From Pseudomonas fildesensis (GTDB taxonomy: Bacteria > Pseudomonadota > Gammaproteobacteria > Pseudomonadales > Pseudomonadaceae): a stretch of DNA of 64,000 bases. The DNA is taken from NCBI RefSeq assembly GCF_001050345.1, contig NZ_LFMW01000017.1, positions 124,001-188,000 on the forward strand, in the 5' to 3' direction. The position numbers were made by a program, and so were the translations under genes. Of this stretch, positions 17,241-25,315 are shown one piece after another. Every line of letters starts with the position of its first letter. The first letter of the stretch is position 1. The notes under the pieces were generated by a model that saw nothing but the letters and a program-made list of their open reading frames with translations, did not search any database and was not told the origin of the DNA.

Positions 17241-19388
17241 ATGTCCCTCAGACAGCTCTCCATTCAATGGAAAATCACCCTGCTCGCCGGCCTTTGCCTG
17301 CTGGGGATCGTGACCCTGCTGGTGGGCCTGTCGCTGTACCGCATGGAGCAGAGTTCGCAACAGGTCCAAGCGTCGAGCATGCAGATGCTCGATGAAGCCG
17401 CCCAAGCGCGTATCGAGGCACAGGGCGAAGTGCAGGCGCTGGGCATTCGCCAGCAGTTTATGGACGCTTACCAGTACGGCCACGGGTTTTCCCGCCAGGT
17501 GCTGTTCCTGCGCGAGCAGGCTGAAAAGCGCTTCCTCGATGCGTTCGACCTGCGCGAAGACCTGACCCGCCAGGTCAAGGCAGCCTTGCAGGCCAACCCG
17601 GACTTGCTCGGCCTGTCCCTGGTGTTCGAAGCCAATGCGCTGGACGGCAAGGATGAGTTGTTCGCCGACCAGGCGGAGCTGGGCAGTAATGACAAGGGCC
17701 GCTTCGCCCTGTACTGGTCGCAGCCGAGGCCCGGCAAGCTCACGTCGATGTCGCTGCCCGAAAGCGACATGTCCGACACCAGCGTCGGCCCCAGCGGCGA
17801 AAAAGCCAATGCCTGGTTCACCTGCCCTCGTACCACCCTCAAGCCGTGCGTGATCGAACCGTACTTTTACAGGATCGACGGGCAGAACGTGTTGATGACC
17901 AGCATCGTCTTTCCGCTGATGGTGAATGGCAAAGTCATCGCCTCGTTGTCGGCGGACATCAACCTCAACAGTCTGCAAGCCGTCAGCCTAAGGGCGAGCC
18001 AGAAGCTGTATGACGGCCAGACCCACGTCAGCATTCTCAGCCCCACCGGTTTGCTCGCCGGCTACAGCGCCGATGCCAGCAAACTCAGCCAGCGCCTGGA
18101 CCAAGTGGACACCGCCAGCGGCACGCAACTGATCAACGCACTGGCCGGCAGCACGCAGATCCACAGCCTGCGCACCGACCACCAACTCAAAGTACTCGCG
18201 CCCTTCGAGCCGATTCCCGACGGCAAGCCGTGGGGCGTGTTGCTGGATGTGCCGGAAAAAGTCCTGGTCGGACCGGCCGAAGCGTTGAAAGCGCAGTTGG
18301 ATGCGGATAACACCCGCGGAACGTTGCTTGAACTGGGCCTGGGCCTGCTGGCCGCCGTGATCGGCCTGGTTTTGGTGTGGCTGATGGCACGCAGCGTGAC
18401 CCGCCCGATCCTCGGCGTGGCGCGCATGCTCGAAGACATTGCCAGCGGCGAAGGCGACCTGACCCGTCGCCTGGCCTACGACAAGCAGGACGAGTTGGGG
18501 CAGTTGGCCGGCTGGTTCAACCGCTTCCTCGACAAACTGCAACCGATCATCGCCGAGGTCAAACGCTCGGTGCAGGACGCCCGAGGCACCGCCGACCAGT
18601 CCGCCGCGATTGCCAGCCAAACCAGCGCCGGCATGGAACAGCAGTATCGCCAGGTCGACCAGGTGGCCACCGCCTCCCATGAAATGAGTGCCACCGCCCA
18701 GGACGTGGCCCGTAGCGCCGCCCAAGCCGCTCAAGCCGCGCGCGATGCCGACCAGGCCACCCGCGACGGCCTGACGGTGATCGACCGCACCACCACCAAC
18801 ATCGGGCATCTGGCGGCAGACATGAGCACGGCAATGGCCCAGGTTGAGGGGCTGGCCGCCAACAGTGAGCAGATTGGTTCGGTGCTGGAAGTGATTCGCG
18901 GCATCGCCGAGCAGACCAACCTACTGGCACTCAACGCCGCCATCGAAGCCGCCCGCGCCGGTGAAGCCGGCCGTGGCTTTGCCGTGGTGGCCGACGAAGT
19001 GCGCAACCTGGCGCGACGCACCCAGGAGTCGGTGGAGGAAACCCGCCTGGTGATCGAGCAATTGCAGAGCGGCACTCAAGAGGTGGTCGGCTCGATGGGC
19101 AACAGCTATCGCCAGGCCCAGGGCAGCGTCGAACAAGTCGGCCAGGCCGTCACCGCCTTGCGCCAGATTGGCGAGGCGGTCACGGTGATCAGCGACATGA
19201 ACCTGCAAATCGCCAGCGCCGCCGAAGAGCAAAGCGCCGTGGCCGAGGAGATCAACAGCAATGTGGCGACGATTCGGGACGTGACCGAGTCGCTGTCGGA
19301 GCAGGCCAATGAGTCGGCGCGGGTGAGTCAGGCGTTGAACCGTTTGGCGAATCAGCAGCAGGGGCTCATGGATCAGTTCAGGGTGTAA
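17241..19388 (+). CDS. tlpQ: Chemotaxis receptor, dCache type (TlpQ/PA2654-like)
   Basis: A 715-aa chemoreceptor. TM1 spans about residues 10-31. A long periplasmic double-Cache (PDC) domain runs to about residue 365 and includes LLGLSLVFEANALDGKDELF, FALYWSQPRPGK and WGVLLDVPEKVLVGP. TM2 is at about 370-392, then HAMP and the methyl-accepting domain with EQTNLLALNAAIEAARAGEAGRGFAVVADEVRNLARRTQ. The size and gene order match P. aeruginosa TlpQ (PA2654), which binds histamine and polyamines (established for that protein; orthology inferred). The periplasmic Cys pair in WFTCPRTTLKPCVIEPYFY could form a disulfide. Confidence 0.88.
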   Translation: MSLRQLSIQWKITLLAGLCLLGIVTLLVGLSLYRMEQSSQQVQASSMQMLDEAAQARIEAQGEVQALGIRQQFMDAYQYGHGFSRQVLFLREQAEKRFLDAFDLREDLTRQVKAALQANPDLLGLSLVFEANALDGKDELFADQAELGSNDKGRFALYWSQPRPGKLTSMSLPESDMSDTSVGPSGEKANAWFTCPRTTLKPCVIEPYFYRIDGQNVLMTSIVFPLMVNGKVIASLSADINLNSLQAVSLRASQKLYDGQTHVSILSPTGLLAGYSADASKLSQRLDQVDTASGTQLINALAGSTQIHSLRTDHQLKVLAPFEPIPDGKPWGVLLDVPEKVLVGPAEALKAQLDADNTRGTLLELGLGLLAAVIGLVLVWLMARSVTRPILGVARMLEDIASGEGDLTRRLAYDKQDELGQLAGWFNRFLDKLQPIIAEVKRSVQDARGTADQSAAIASQTSAGMEQQYRQVDQVATASHEMSATAQDVARSAAQAAQAARDADQATRDGLTVIDRTTTNIGHLAADMSTAMAQVEGLAANSEQIGSVLEVIRGIAEQTNLLALNAAIEAARAGEAGRGFAVVADEVRNLARRTQESVEETRLVIEQLQSGTQEVVGSMGNSYRQAQGSVEQVGQAVTALRQIGEAVTVISDMNLQIASAAEEQSAVAEEINSNVATIRDVTESLSEQANESARVSQALNRLANQQQGLMDQFRV

Positions 19389-19405
19389 GAGCCTTTGCCT
19401 CTGAC

Positions 19406-19433
19406 GAGCGGGCTCGCCACAGGAAGCCCGCTC
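19406..19433. repeat. REP-type hairpin after tlpQ
   Basis: GAGCGGGCT and AGCCCGCTC are inverted with a 10-base loop, and a further CGCCACA follows each arm. It lies between the convergent tlpQ and sensor kinase stops and may help terminate both. Confidence 0.7.
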
Positions 19434-19474
19434 GCCACAATAAAGCCGATCTCCGCGTTTGGATTTTCGGTCCG

Positions 19475-20794
19475 TCAGGACTGGCGCTTGGGTAATTCGA
19501 TCAGCACTTTGAGCCCGCCCAACTCGCTCTCCTGCAACTGCAACACCCCGCCCCACACCTCGACGATGTCCCGCACGATTCCCAGCCCCAGGCCGTGGCC
19601 GTCAATCTGCTCATCCAGGCGCGTGCCACGGCTGAATACCTGGTCACGCTGGGTTTCGGGAATGCCGGGGCCGTCGTCTTCCACCGCCAGCAGGTAGCTG
19701 TGCGGCGTCTCGCTGATGCTCAGGCGCACTTCGGCGTCCGCCCATTTGCAGGCGTTGTCGAGCAGGTTGCCGAGCAGCTCCAGCAAGTCTTCGCGGTCCC
19801 AGGGCAATTGCTGGCCCGGTGCGACGTGGTAGCTCAGGTCCAGGTGTTCGCCGTGGACCATGCTCAACGTGGCCAGCAGGCCGGGCAGTTCTTTTTCACA
19901 GTCAAACAACGCGCCGGGCAGGGTTTCGCCGGCCAGGCGCGCGCGGTTGAGTTCGCGGTTGAGGCGTTGTTGCACCTGCTCCAGTTGGTCGCGCAGCAAC
20001 TTGCTCAGTTGCGGGTGATCCTTGAGCGCTTCACTTGAGGCCGCACTCAACAGCACCGCCAGCGGGGTTTTCAGCGCGTGGCCGAGGTTGCCCAGGGCAT
20101 TGCGCGAGCGCTTGAGGCTGTCTTCGGTGTGGGCCAACAGGTGGTTGATCTGCGCCACCAGCGGTTCCAGCTCCAGCGGCACCTCGGTGTCGAGTTGCGA
20201 GCGCTGGCCCTGTTGCAGTTGGGCGATCTGGTTACGCGCCGTTTCCAGCGGGCGCAGCGCGCGGCGCACGGTGACCCGTTGCAGGATCAGCACCAGCAGC
20301 AGCGCCGCCAGCCCCAGCACCAACCCGATCTGGCGCATCAGGCGAAAGCTTTCGCGCACAGGCGTGTAGTCCTGCGCCACGCTGATGGAAATCGACTGGC
20401 CGAAACGCTTGTAGTCCGACCGCAACACCAACAGCTGCTGGCCTTCCGGCCCCAACTGCAAGTTGCCCTTGAGCCCGGCCGCGGGCAGGCGGGGCAGTTC
20501 CTGGTCCCACAACGAGCGGGAGCGCCAGTGGATATCGGCAAAATCGATTCGGAAATAATGCCCGGAAAACGGCCGCTGATAGGCCGGCGACAAACGCTGT
20601 TCATCCAGCTGCACACCGTTGGGCCCGCGCACCAGCGCCACCAGCAGGTTCTCACTGTCGTTGCGCAAACCGGCTTCCAGGTAGCGCTGCAAACCCGCCT
20701 CGAACAACCACAGGCTGGTTTGCGCCAGCACCACGCCGACGATCACCATCACGCTGATCAGCCCCAGGCTCAGCCGCCGCTGGATCGACTTCAT
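19475..20794 (-). CDS. Sensor histidine kinase, BqsS/CarS-like
   Basis: A 439-aa inner-membrane histidine kinase. TM1 is at residues 8-30, a short periplasmic domain at about 31-157, TM2 at about 158-178, then HAMP, a HisKA domain (GNLGHALKTPLAVL, phosphorylated His) and an ATPase domain (N box ELLGNLLDNACKWA, G1 EDDGPGIP, G2 HGLGLGI). It is the last gene of a four-gene coupled operon; its ATG overlaps the regulator stop (ATGA). Gene order equals P. aeruginosa PA2656 (BqsS/CarS), a sensor of Fe(II)/Ca2+ (recalled). The periplasmic membrane-proximal site reads RNDSE at residues 44-48 where I recall RExxE in BqsS, so the ligand may differ. Confidence 0.88.
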   Translation of the reverse strand: MKSIQRRLSLGLISVMVIVGVVLAQTSLWLFEAGLQRYLEAGLRNDSENLLVALVRGPNGVQLDEQRLSPAYQRPFSGHYFRIDFADIHWRSRSLWDQELPRLPAAGLKGNLQLGPEGQQLLVLRSDYKRFGQSISISVAQDYTPVRESFRLMRQIGLVLGLAALLLVLILQRVTVRRALRPLETARNQIAQLQQGQRSQLDTEVPLELEPLVAQINHLLAHTEDSLKRSRNALGNLGHALKTPLAVLLSAASSEALKDHPQLSKLLRDQLEQVQQRLNRELNRARLAGETLPGALFDCEKELPGLLATLSMVHGEHLDLSYHVAPGQQLPWDREDLLELLGNLLDNACKWADAEVRLSISETPHSYLLAVEDDGPGIPETQRDQVFSRGTRLDEQIDGHGLGLGIVRDIVEVWGGVLQLQESELGGLKVLIELPKRQS

Positions 20795-21459
20795 GCAGGG
20801 CTGGCGCCGAACCGGTAACCCTGGCCGCGCCGAGTTTCAATCACGCTGCGGCCCAACTTGCGCCGCAGGTGGTTGACGTGGACCTCCAGCACATTCGAAT
20901 CACGCTCGGTCTCGCCGTCATACAAATGCTCGGCCAGATGGCTTTTCGACAGAATCTGTTCCGGGTGCAACATGAAATAGCGCAGCAGGCGGAATTCGGC
21001 GGCGGTCAGCTGGATCTCTTCGCCATCGCGCAGCACGCATTGGCGGCCTTCGTCCAAGTGCAGGCCGGCGCCTTGCAGGGTTGGCTGGTTGGCCTGGCCA
21101 TGGGAGCGGCGCAACAGTGCCTGGATGCGCAGGTGCAGTTCTTCGGGGTGAAACGGTTTGCTCAGGTAATCGTCGGCGCCGGCCTTGAGCCCTTCGATGC
21201 GCTCGGCCCAGGAGTCACGGGCGGTAAGGATCAGCACCGGCGTGGCCAGCGCGGCGGCGCGCCATTGGGCCAGTACCTCAAGCCCCGGTAAGCCGGGCAG
21301 GCCGAGGTCGAGGATGATCAGGTCGTAGGGTTCGCTGCGGCCCTGATACACCGCGTCACGCCCATCGGCCAACCAGTCGACCGCATAGCCCTGGCGCTGC
21401 AGGCCGGCCAGCAGTTCATCGGCCAGCGGTACGTTGTCTTCCACCAGAAGCAGGCGCAT
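20791..21459 (-). CDS. OmpR-family response regulator, BqsR/CarR-like
   Basis: A 222-aa regulator. The receiver domain has acidic pocket residues E7/D8, phospho-acceptor D51 in LIILDLGLPGLPG, T/K switch residues (ILTARDSW, DYLSKPF), and a C-terminal winged helix (SNVLEVHVNHLRRKLGRSVIETRRGQGYRFG). Its ATG overlaps the upstream PepSY gene stop, and its own stop overlaps the kinase start. By position it matches PA2657 (BqsR/CarR). A site resembling the BqsR box lies upstream of the operon (22127-22142), consistent with autoregulation. Confidence 0.9.
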   Translation of the reverse strand: MRLLLVEDNVPLADELLAGLQRQGYAVDWLADGRDAVYQGRSEPYDLIILDLGLPGLPGLEVLAQWRAAALATPVLILTARDSWAERIEGLKAGADDYLSKPFHPEELHLRIQALLRRSHGQANQPTLQGAGLHLDEGRQCVLRDGEEIQLTAAEFRLLRYFMLHPEQILSKSHLAEHLYDGETERDSNVLEVHVNHLRRKLGRSVIETRRGQGYRFGASPA

Positions 21460-21770
21460 CAGTCTTCCTCATCTTTGATCAGCGCACCGGTCGCTGCGTC
21501 GAGTTTAATCTCGCGCACCACGCCTTCGGTGGTCACCAGTTCCACTTCATAGGCGTACTGGCCGTGCTTTTTTTCCAGCTCCGCTTCCAGCAGTCGCGAG
21601 CCGGGATAGCGTGCCATGGCCTTTTGCAACAGTTGCTCCAGCGGCAGGATCACCCCCTGCTGGCGCAGCGCCAAGGCTTCATCCTGGTTAAGGTCGCGGG
21701 CTGCCAGGCTTGAGCAAAAAACCAGGAGCACCGCCACCACCAGGCTAGCGGCGCGTCGATATACCGTCAT
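21459..21770 (-). CDS. Secreted PepSY-domain protein 2
   Basis: A 103-aa exported protein with an N-terminal signal segment (MTVYRRAASLVVAVLLVFCSSLAA) and one PepSY domain. The domain is recognisable from LPLEQLLQKAMARYPGSRLLEAELEKKHGQYAYEVELVTTEGVVREIKLDAATGAL. PepSY proteins of this operon type are thought to be periplasmic modulators or outputs of the BqsRS/CarRS-like system. Start and stop overlap both neighbours (TAATG upstream, ATGA downstream), indicating coupled translation. Confidence 0.88.
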   Translation of the reverse strand: MTVYRRAASLVVAVLLVFCSSLAARDLNQDEALALRQQGVILPLEQLLQKAMARYPGSRLLEAELEKKHGQYAYEVELVTTEGVVREIKLDAATGALIKDEED

Positions 21771-22072
21771 TACGTATCCTGATGATTCTTGAGAACGCGC
21801 CCGGTGAGCGCGTCCAATTCAACGTCCCATTCGATGCCGTTGGCATCCTCCAGCTCGACTTGGTACAGGTACCGGCCGTAGGCCTCGTCCAGGTCGGTGT
21901 CCAGCAAGGTCGAACCGGGGTGCAAGGCCAGGGCCGTGGCTTCCAGTTGATCGAAGGCGACAATAGTAACAGTGCCAGGCAATTTCAGTGGTTTGTCGGG
22001 GTCCATTGCCTGGGCGTGGGCCGCCAGTGAGGTGATGACGCCGGCGGCGACCAGCGCTGTGAGACGCTTCAT
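21770..22072 (-). CDS. Secreted PepSY-domain protein 1
   Basis: A 100-aa exported protein that begins the operon. The signal peptide is MKRLTALVAAGVITSLAAHAQA, then a PepSY domain (VAFDQLEATALALHPGSTLLDTDLDEAYGRYLYQVELEDANGIEWDVELDALTGRVL) very similar in layout to the next gene, so the pair arose by duplication or long ago shared ancestry. I chose ATG 22072 because GGGAGA lies at correct distance and the signal peptide starts there; a longer frame to 22126 is polar. It corresponds by position to PA2659. Confidence 0.88.
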   Translation of the reverse strand: MKRLTALVAAGVITSLAAHAQAMDPDKPLKLPGTVTIVAFDQLEATALALHPGSTLLDTDLDEAYGRYLYQVELEDANGIEWDVELDALTGRVLKNHQDT

Positions 22073-22126
22073 GATGAGTCTCCCTTTCAGGTTGCTTTTC
22101 CTACCGGGCCACCCTACCCGCTGCAA

Positions 22127-22142
22127 CTTAACTGAAACTGAA
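22127..22142 (-). promoter_or_regulatory. BqsR/PmrA-like direct repeat operator
   Basis: On the minus strand the sequence is TTCAG-N6-TTAAG, one base away from the TTAAG-N6-TTAAG box described for BqsR. The repeat lies 55-70 bases before the first PepSY start and 90 bases before the divergent patatin start. It fits a promoter-proximal activator site for the four-gene operon. Confidence 0.6.
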
Positions 22143-22231
22143 TTGCCACCATGGCAATTTCCTCGGGCCGCTTTTTCCCCTCACCGTGCGAGATTTTTTA
22201 TACTGCCCTGCTCGCTTCACAAGAGACCGGT

Positions 22232-23311
22232 ATGACAGCCATCCACATCAAGTTTCCCGCCCTGACCCTCAAGGCCGGCAAGCGCGCCTTTGCACGTATT
22301 TGTGAGCAAGGCCTCAAGCCTGCCGATGTCGGCATCCTCCCCGGCGCGGCCGGTGGCCCCAAGGCGCTGGGTATCCAGGGCCTGGACCTGGCGCTGTTTG
22401 GCGACTGGCTACCCCGCGCGCCACGCGAACGGGCACTGATCGGTGCGTCCATCGGCTCCTGGCGTTTTGCCAGCGCCTGCCTGCCCGACCCGGTGCAAGG
22501 CCTGCTCGACCTCGGCCGCCTGTACAACGAACAGCGCTTTGCCAAAGGCGTGACCATGGCGCAAGTCAGCCAGAGCTGCCAACGCATGCTCGATGACCTG
22601 CTGGCCGGACGCGACGCGCGGGTGCTGGACAACTCCGACTATCGGCTGAACATCATGGTGGTCAAGAGCCACGGCCTGCTCGCCGATGACCACCGCGGGC
22701 GCCTTGGCCTGGGCCTGTCCTCGGTGATTGCCGACAACCTGCGCGGCCGCGCGCGGTTGTCGCGGCACTTCGAACGGCTGATCATCCACGACCCTCGCCA
22801 GCCGCCACCGGTGCACCCGCTGAAGGATTTCCCGTCGCGCTTCCTTGACCTGAAACTGGACAACCTGCGCCAGGCGTTGCTGGCGTCCGGCTCGATCCCC
22901 ATGGTGATGCAAGGCGTGCGCGACCTGCCGGGCGCCGGCGCCGGCACCTACCGCGACGGCGGCCTGCTGGACTACCACCTCGACTTGCCCTACCACGGCG
23001 ACGATATCGTGCTGTACCCGCACTTTACCGACCGGGTCGTCCCCGGCTGGTTCGACAAGGGCCTGCCGTGGCGGCGCAGCAGTCAACAGGGCTTGCAGGA
23101 CGTGCTGCTGCTGGCGCCGTCCAAGGACTACCTGGCCCGCCTGCCCCACGGCAAGCTGCCGGACCGCAGCGACTTCAAGCGCTTCATGGGCGATGACGCG
23201 AGTCGTCACAAGTACTGGCAGACAGCAATGAGCGAAAGCCAGCGGTTGGGGGATGAGTTTCTGCAACTGGCTGATAACGGTGGGCTGGGCGAGCGCTTGC
23301 AGGCGCTTTGA
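22232..23311 (+). CDS. Patatin-like phospholipase
   Basis: A 359-aa cytosolic lipid acyl hydrolase of the patatin family. The glycine-rich oxyanion loop is GILPGAAGGPKALGIQG (residues 35-50), the nucleophile is Ser73 in GASIG, and the dyad Asp is in YRDGGLLDYHLD. There is no signal peptide. The start ATG 22232 follows a weak GAGA site; an upstream frame to 22151 overlaps the divergent operator and is unlikely. It is divergent from the PepSY operon, with about 160 bases between starts, so the two could share regulation. The substrate is unknown. Confidence 0.85.
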   Translation: MTAIHIKFPALTLKAGKRAFARICEQGLKPADVGILPGAAGGPKALGIQGLDLALFGDWLPRAPRERALIGASIGSWRFASACLPDPVQGLLDLGRLYNEQRFAKGVTMAQVSQSCQRMLDDLLAGRDARVLDNSDYRLNIMVVKSHGLLADDHRGRLGLGLSSVIADNLRGRARLSRHFERLIIHDPRQPPPVHPLKDFPSRFLDLKLDNLRQALLASGSIPMVMQGVRDLPGAGAGTYRDGGLLDYHLDLPYHGDDIVLYPHFTDRVVPGWFDKGLPWRRSSQQGLQDVLLLAPSKDYLARLPHGKLPDRSDFKRFMGDDASRHKYWQTAMSESQRLGDEFLQLADNGGLGERLQAL

Positions 23312-23408
23312 AGCTGCGCATTTCTCCTACGGAGGGACGGTATGCCCGGTGACGGATCAAGCTGTTAAACTCGCCGCCTGCCAGATACCTGACCGAGCTG
23401 AAAATACT

Positions 23409-23765
23409 GTGGAAATCTTCAAGGAATTTACATTCGAATCCGCCCACCGCCTGCCGCACGTGCCCGAAGGCCACAAATGCGGGCGCCTGCATGGCCATTC
23501 GTTCAAGGTGGCGATCCACCTGAGCGGCGACCTGGATCCCCATACCGGCTGGATTCGCGACTTCTCGGAGATCAAGGCTATTTTCAAGCCGCTCTATGAA
23601 CGTCTCGACCACAACTACCTCAACGACATCCCCGGCCTGGAAAACCCGACCAGCGAAGTGCTGGCCAAGTGGATCTGGGCCGAGTTGAAACCTCTGCTGC
23701 CGGAACTCAGCGCGATCCGCATCCATGAGACCTGCACCAGCGGCTGCATCTATCGCGGTGAATAA
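23409..23765 (+). CDS. queD: 6-carboxy-5,6,7,8-tetrahydropterin synthase QueD
   Basis: A 118-aa enzyme of queuosine/7-deazaguanine synthesis, converting dihydroneopterin triphosphate to carboxytetrahydropterin. The start is GTG 23409 (MEIFKEFTFESAHRLPHV is the conserved N-terminus), which the frame passes through from an upstream open stretch that is not conserved. Zinc and catalytic residues are seen in FESAHRL, CGRLHGHSFKVAIH and the later IHETCTSGCIYRG. It has its own terminator. No queC, queE or preQ1 riboswitch is adjacent. Confidence 0.95.
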   Translation: MEIFKEFTFESAHRLPHVPEGHKCGRLHGHSFKVAIHLSGDLDPHTGWIRDFSEIKAIFKPLYERLDHNYLNDIPGLENPTSEVLAKWIWAELKPLLPELSAIRIHETCTSGCIYRGE

Positions 23766-23781
23766 ACCGGCGATGTGAAAA

Positions 23782-23805
23782 AACCACCCTTGCGGTGGTT
23801 TTTTT
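23782..23805 (+). terminator. Terminator after queD
   Basis: AACCACC and GGTGGTT form a 7-bp stem with a 5-base loop, flanked by an A run and a T run of seven. Confidence 0.9.
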
Positions 23806-24046
23806 ATGGCTGCCATAGTGCCCTTCGTCCTGCCACAAAGACGCTGTTCGACTGATCCAATTTGTATCACCGCTGCACCGCTTTCGTGCCTGACAGGGCA
23901 CCGCGAACACACCAACCTGCGTTTCTCCCCTGCTTGGCTATAAATACTGTGCACGGTGCACAGCGCCCGCCGTGCGTGTGTCACTTCCGCCGATATGGCA
24001 CGCGCGGTGCAATAGGCCTGCGTCACTCATTCAGGGAGCAAGGCAC

Positions 24047-25315
24047 ATGACGCAGCAAGAACCGGGTAACGATTACCCCCTCAGCGAAGTCCCCATGCAT
24101 GCCCGCAAGGGCCTGGCCTCAACCGCCATGGTGCTGCTGGGTTTCACGTTTTTTACCGCGACCATGTTTGCCGGCGGCAAGCTGGGGGTGGCGTTCAGTT
24201 TCCTCGACATGCTCGGCGTCGTGGCCCTGGGTAACCTGCTGTTGGGTATCTACGCCGCAGGCTTGGGTTACATCGCGTTCAAGAGCGGTTTGAACTCAGT
24301 GTTGATGGGGCGCTTCTGTTTCGGCGAGGTGGGCAGCAAGCTCAGCGACTTGATCCTCGGCTTCACCCAGATCGGCTGGTATGCGTGGGGCACCGCCACT
24401 GCTGCCGTGGTCCTGGGCAAGTATTTCGAGTTAAGCGATGCCAGCGTACTGGCCCTGATGGTGCTGTTCGGCATGGTGTTCTGTGCGACGGCGTACGTGG
24501 GCTATCGCGGGTTGGAAATTCTGTCCTACATCGCGGTGCCGGCCATGGGGATTTTGCTGTTTCTGTCGATGTGGGTCGCCACCGTGAAGGTCGGCGGCCT
24601 GGACGGCCTGCTGGCAGTGGTGCCGACTGCTGAGCTGGACTTGTCGACGGCGATCACCCTGGTGTTCGGCACCTTTGTCAGCGGCGCGACCCAGGCCACC
24701 AACTGGACGCGTTTTTCCCGCTCGGCCAGGGTCGCGGTGCTGGCCAGTCTGATCGGCTTCTTTATCGGCAATGGCTTGATGGTGCTGATCGGGGCCTATG
24801 GCGCCATCGTCTATCAGCAACCCGACGTGGTGGAAGTGTTGCTGCTGCAAGGCTTCGCCATGGCCGCGATGGCGATGTTGCTGCTCAATATCTGGAGTAC
24901 CCAGGACAACACCATCTACAACTTCGCCGTGGCCGGCTGCAACCTGCTGCGCACCAAACGCCGCAAGACGGTGACCCTGGCAGGCGCCGTGATCGGCACC
25001 CTGCTCGCCCTGCTGGGCATGTACGACCTTCTGGTGCCGTACCTGATCCTGCTCGGCACGGTGATCCCGCCGATTGGCGGGGTGATCATGGCGGATTTCT
25101 TCTACCGCTATCGCGGCCACTACCCGCGCCTGGCCGATGTGCACCTGCCCGCGTTCAACTGGCCGGGGCTGGTGGCGTATGCCGTGGGCACGGTGCTGGC
25201 GTTCAACTCGCCGTGGGTAGCGCCTTTGGTGGGGATTGCCGCGGCGTCGTTGACCTACATCGTGCTCACCGCCGTCCTGCGCGTGCGGGCACCTTTGGCT
25301 GACGCCCAGGCATGA
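24047..25315 (+). CDS. codB: Cytosine permease CodB
   Basis: A 422-aa, 12-segment permease of the NCS1 family. Characteristic stretches are YPLSEVPMHARKGLASTAMVLLGFTFFTATMFAGGKLG, LGFTQIGWYAWGTATAA, SGATQATNWTRFSRSARVA and WSTQDNTIYNFAVAG. It imports cytosine (or a related pyrimidine) with a cation. The start ATG 24047 follows a GGGAGCA site. It is the first of a three-gene unit: the pucR-type regulator starts within its last four bases (ATGA) and codA follows 27 bases later. Confidence 0.95.
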   Translation: MTQQEPGNDYPLSEVPMHARKGLASTAMVLLGFTFFTATMFAGGKLGVAFSFLDMLGVVALGNLLLGIYAAGLGYIAFKSGLNSVLMGRFCFGEVGSKLSDLILGFTQIGWYAWGTATAAVVLGKYFELSDASVLALMVLFGMVFCATAYVGYRGLEILSYIAVPAMGILLFLSMWVATVKVGGLDGLLAVVPTAELDLSTAITLVFGTFVSGATQATNWTRFSRSARVAVLASLIGFFIGNGLMVLIGAYGAIVYQQPDVVEVLLLQGFAMAAMAMLLLNIWSTQDNTIYNFAVAGCNLLRTKRRKTVTLAGAVIGTLLALLGMYDLLVPYLILLGTVIPPIGGVIMADFFYRYRGHYPRLADVHLPAFNWPGLVAYAVGTVLAFNSPWVAPLVGIAAASLTYIVLTAVLRVRAPLADAQA

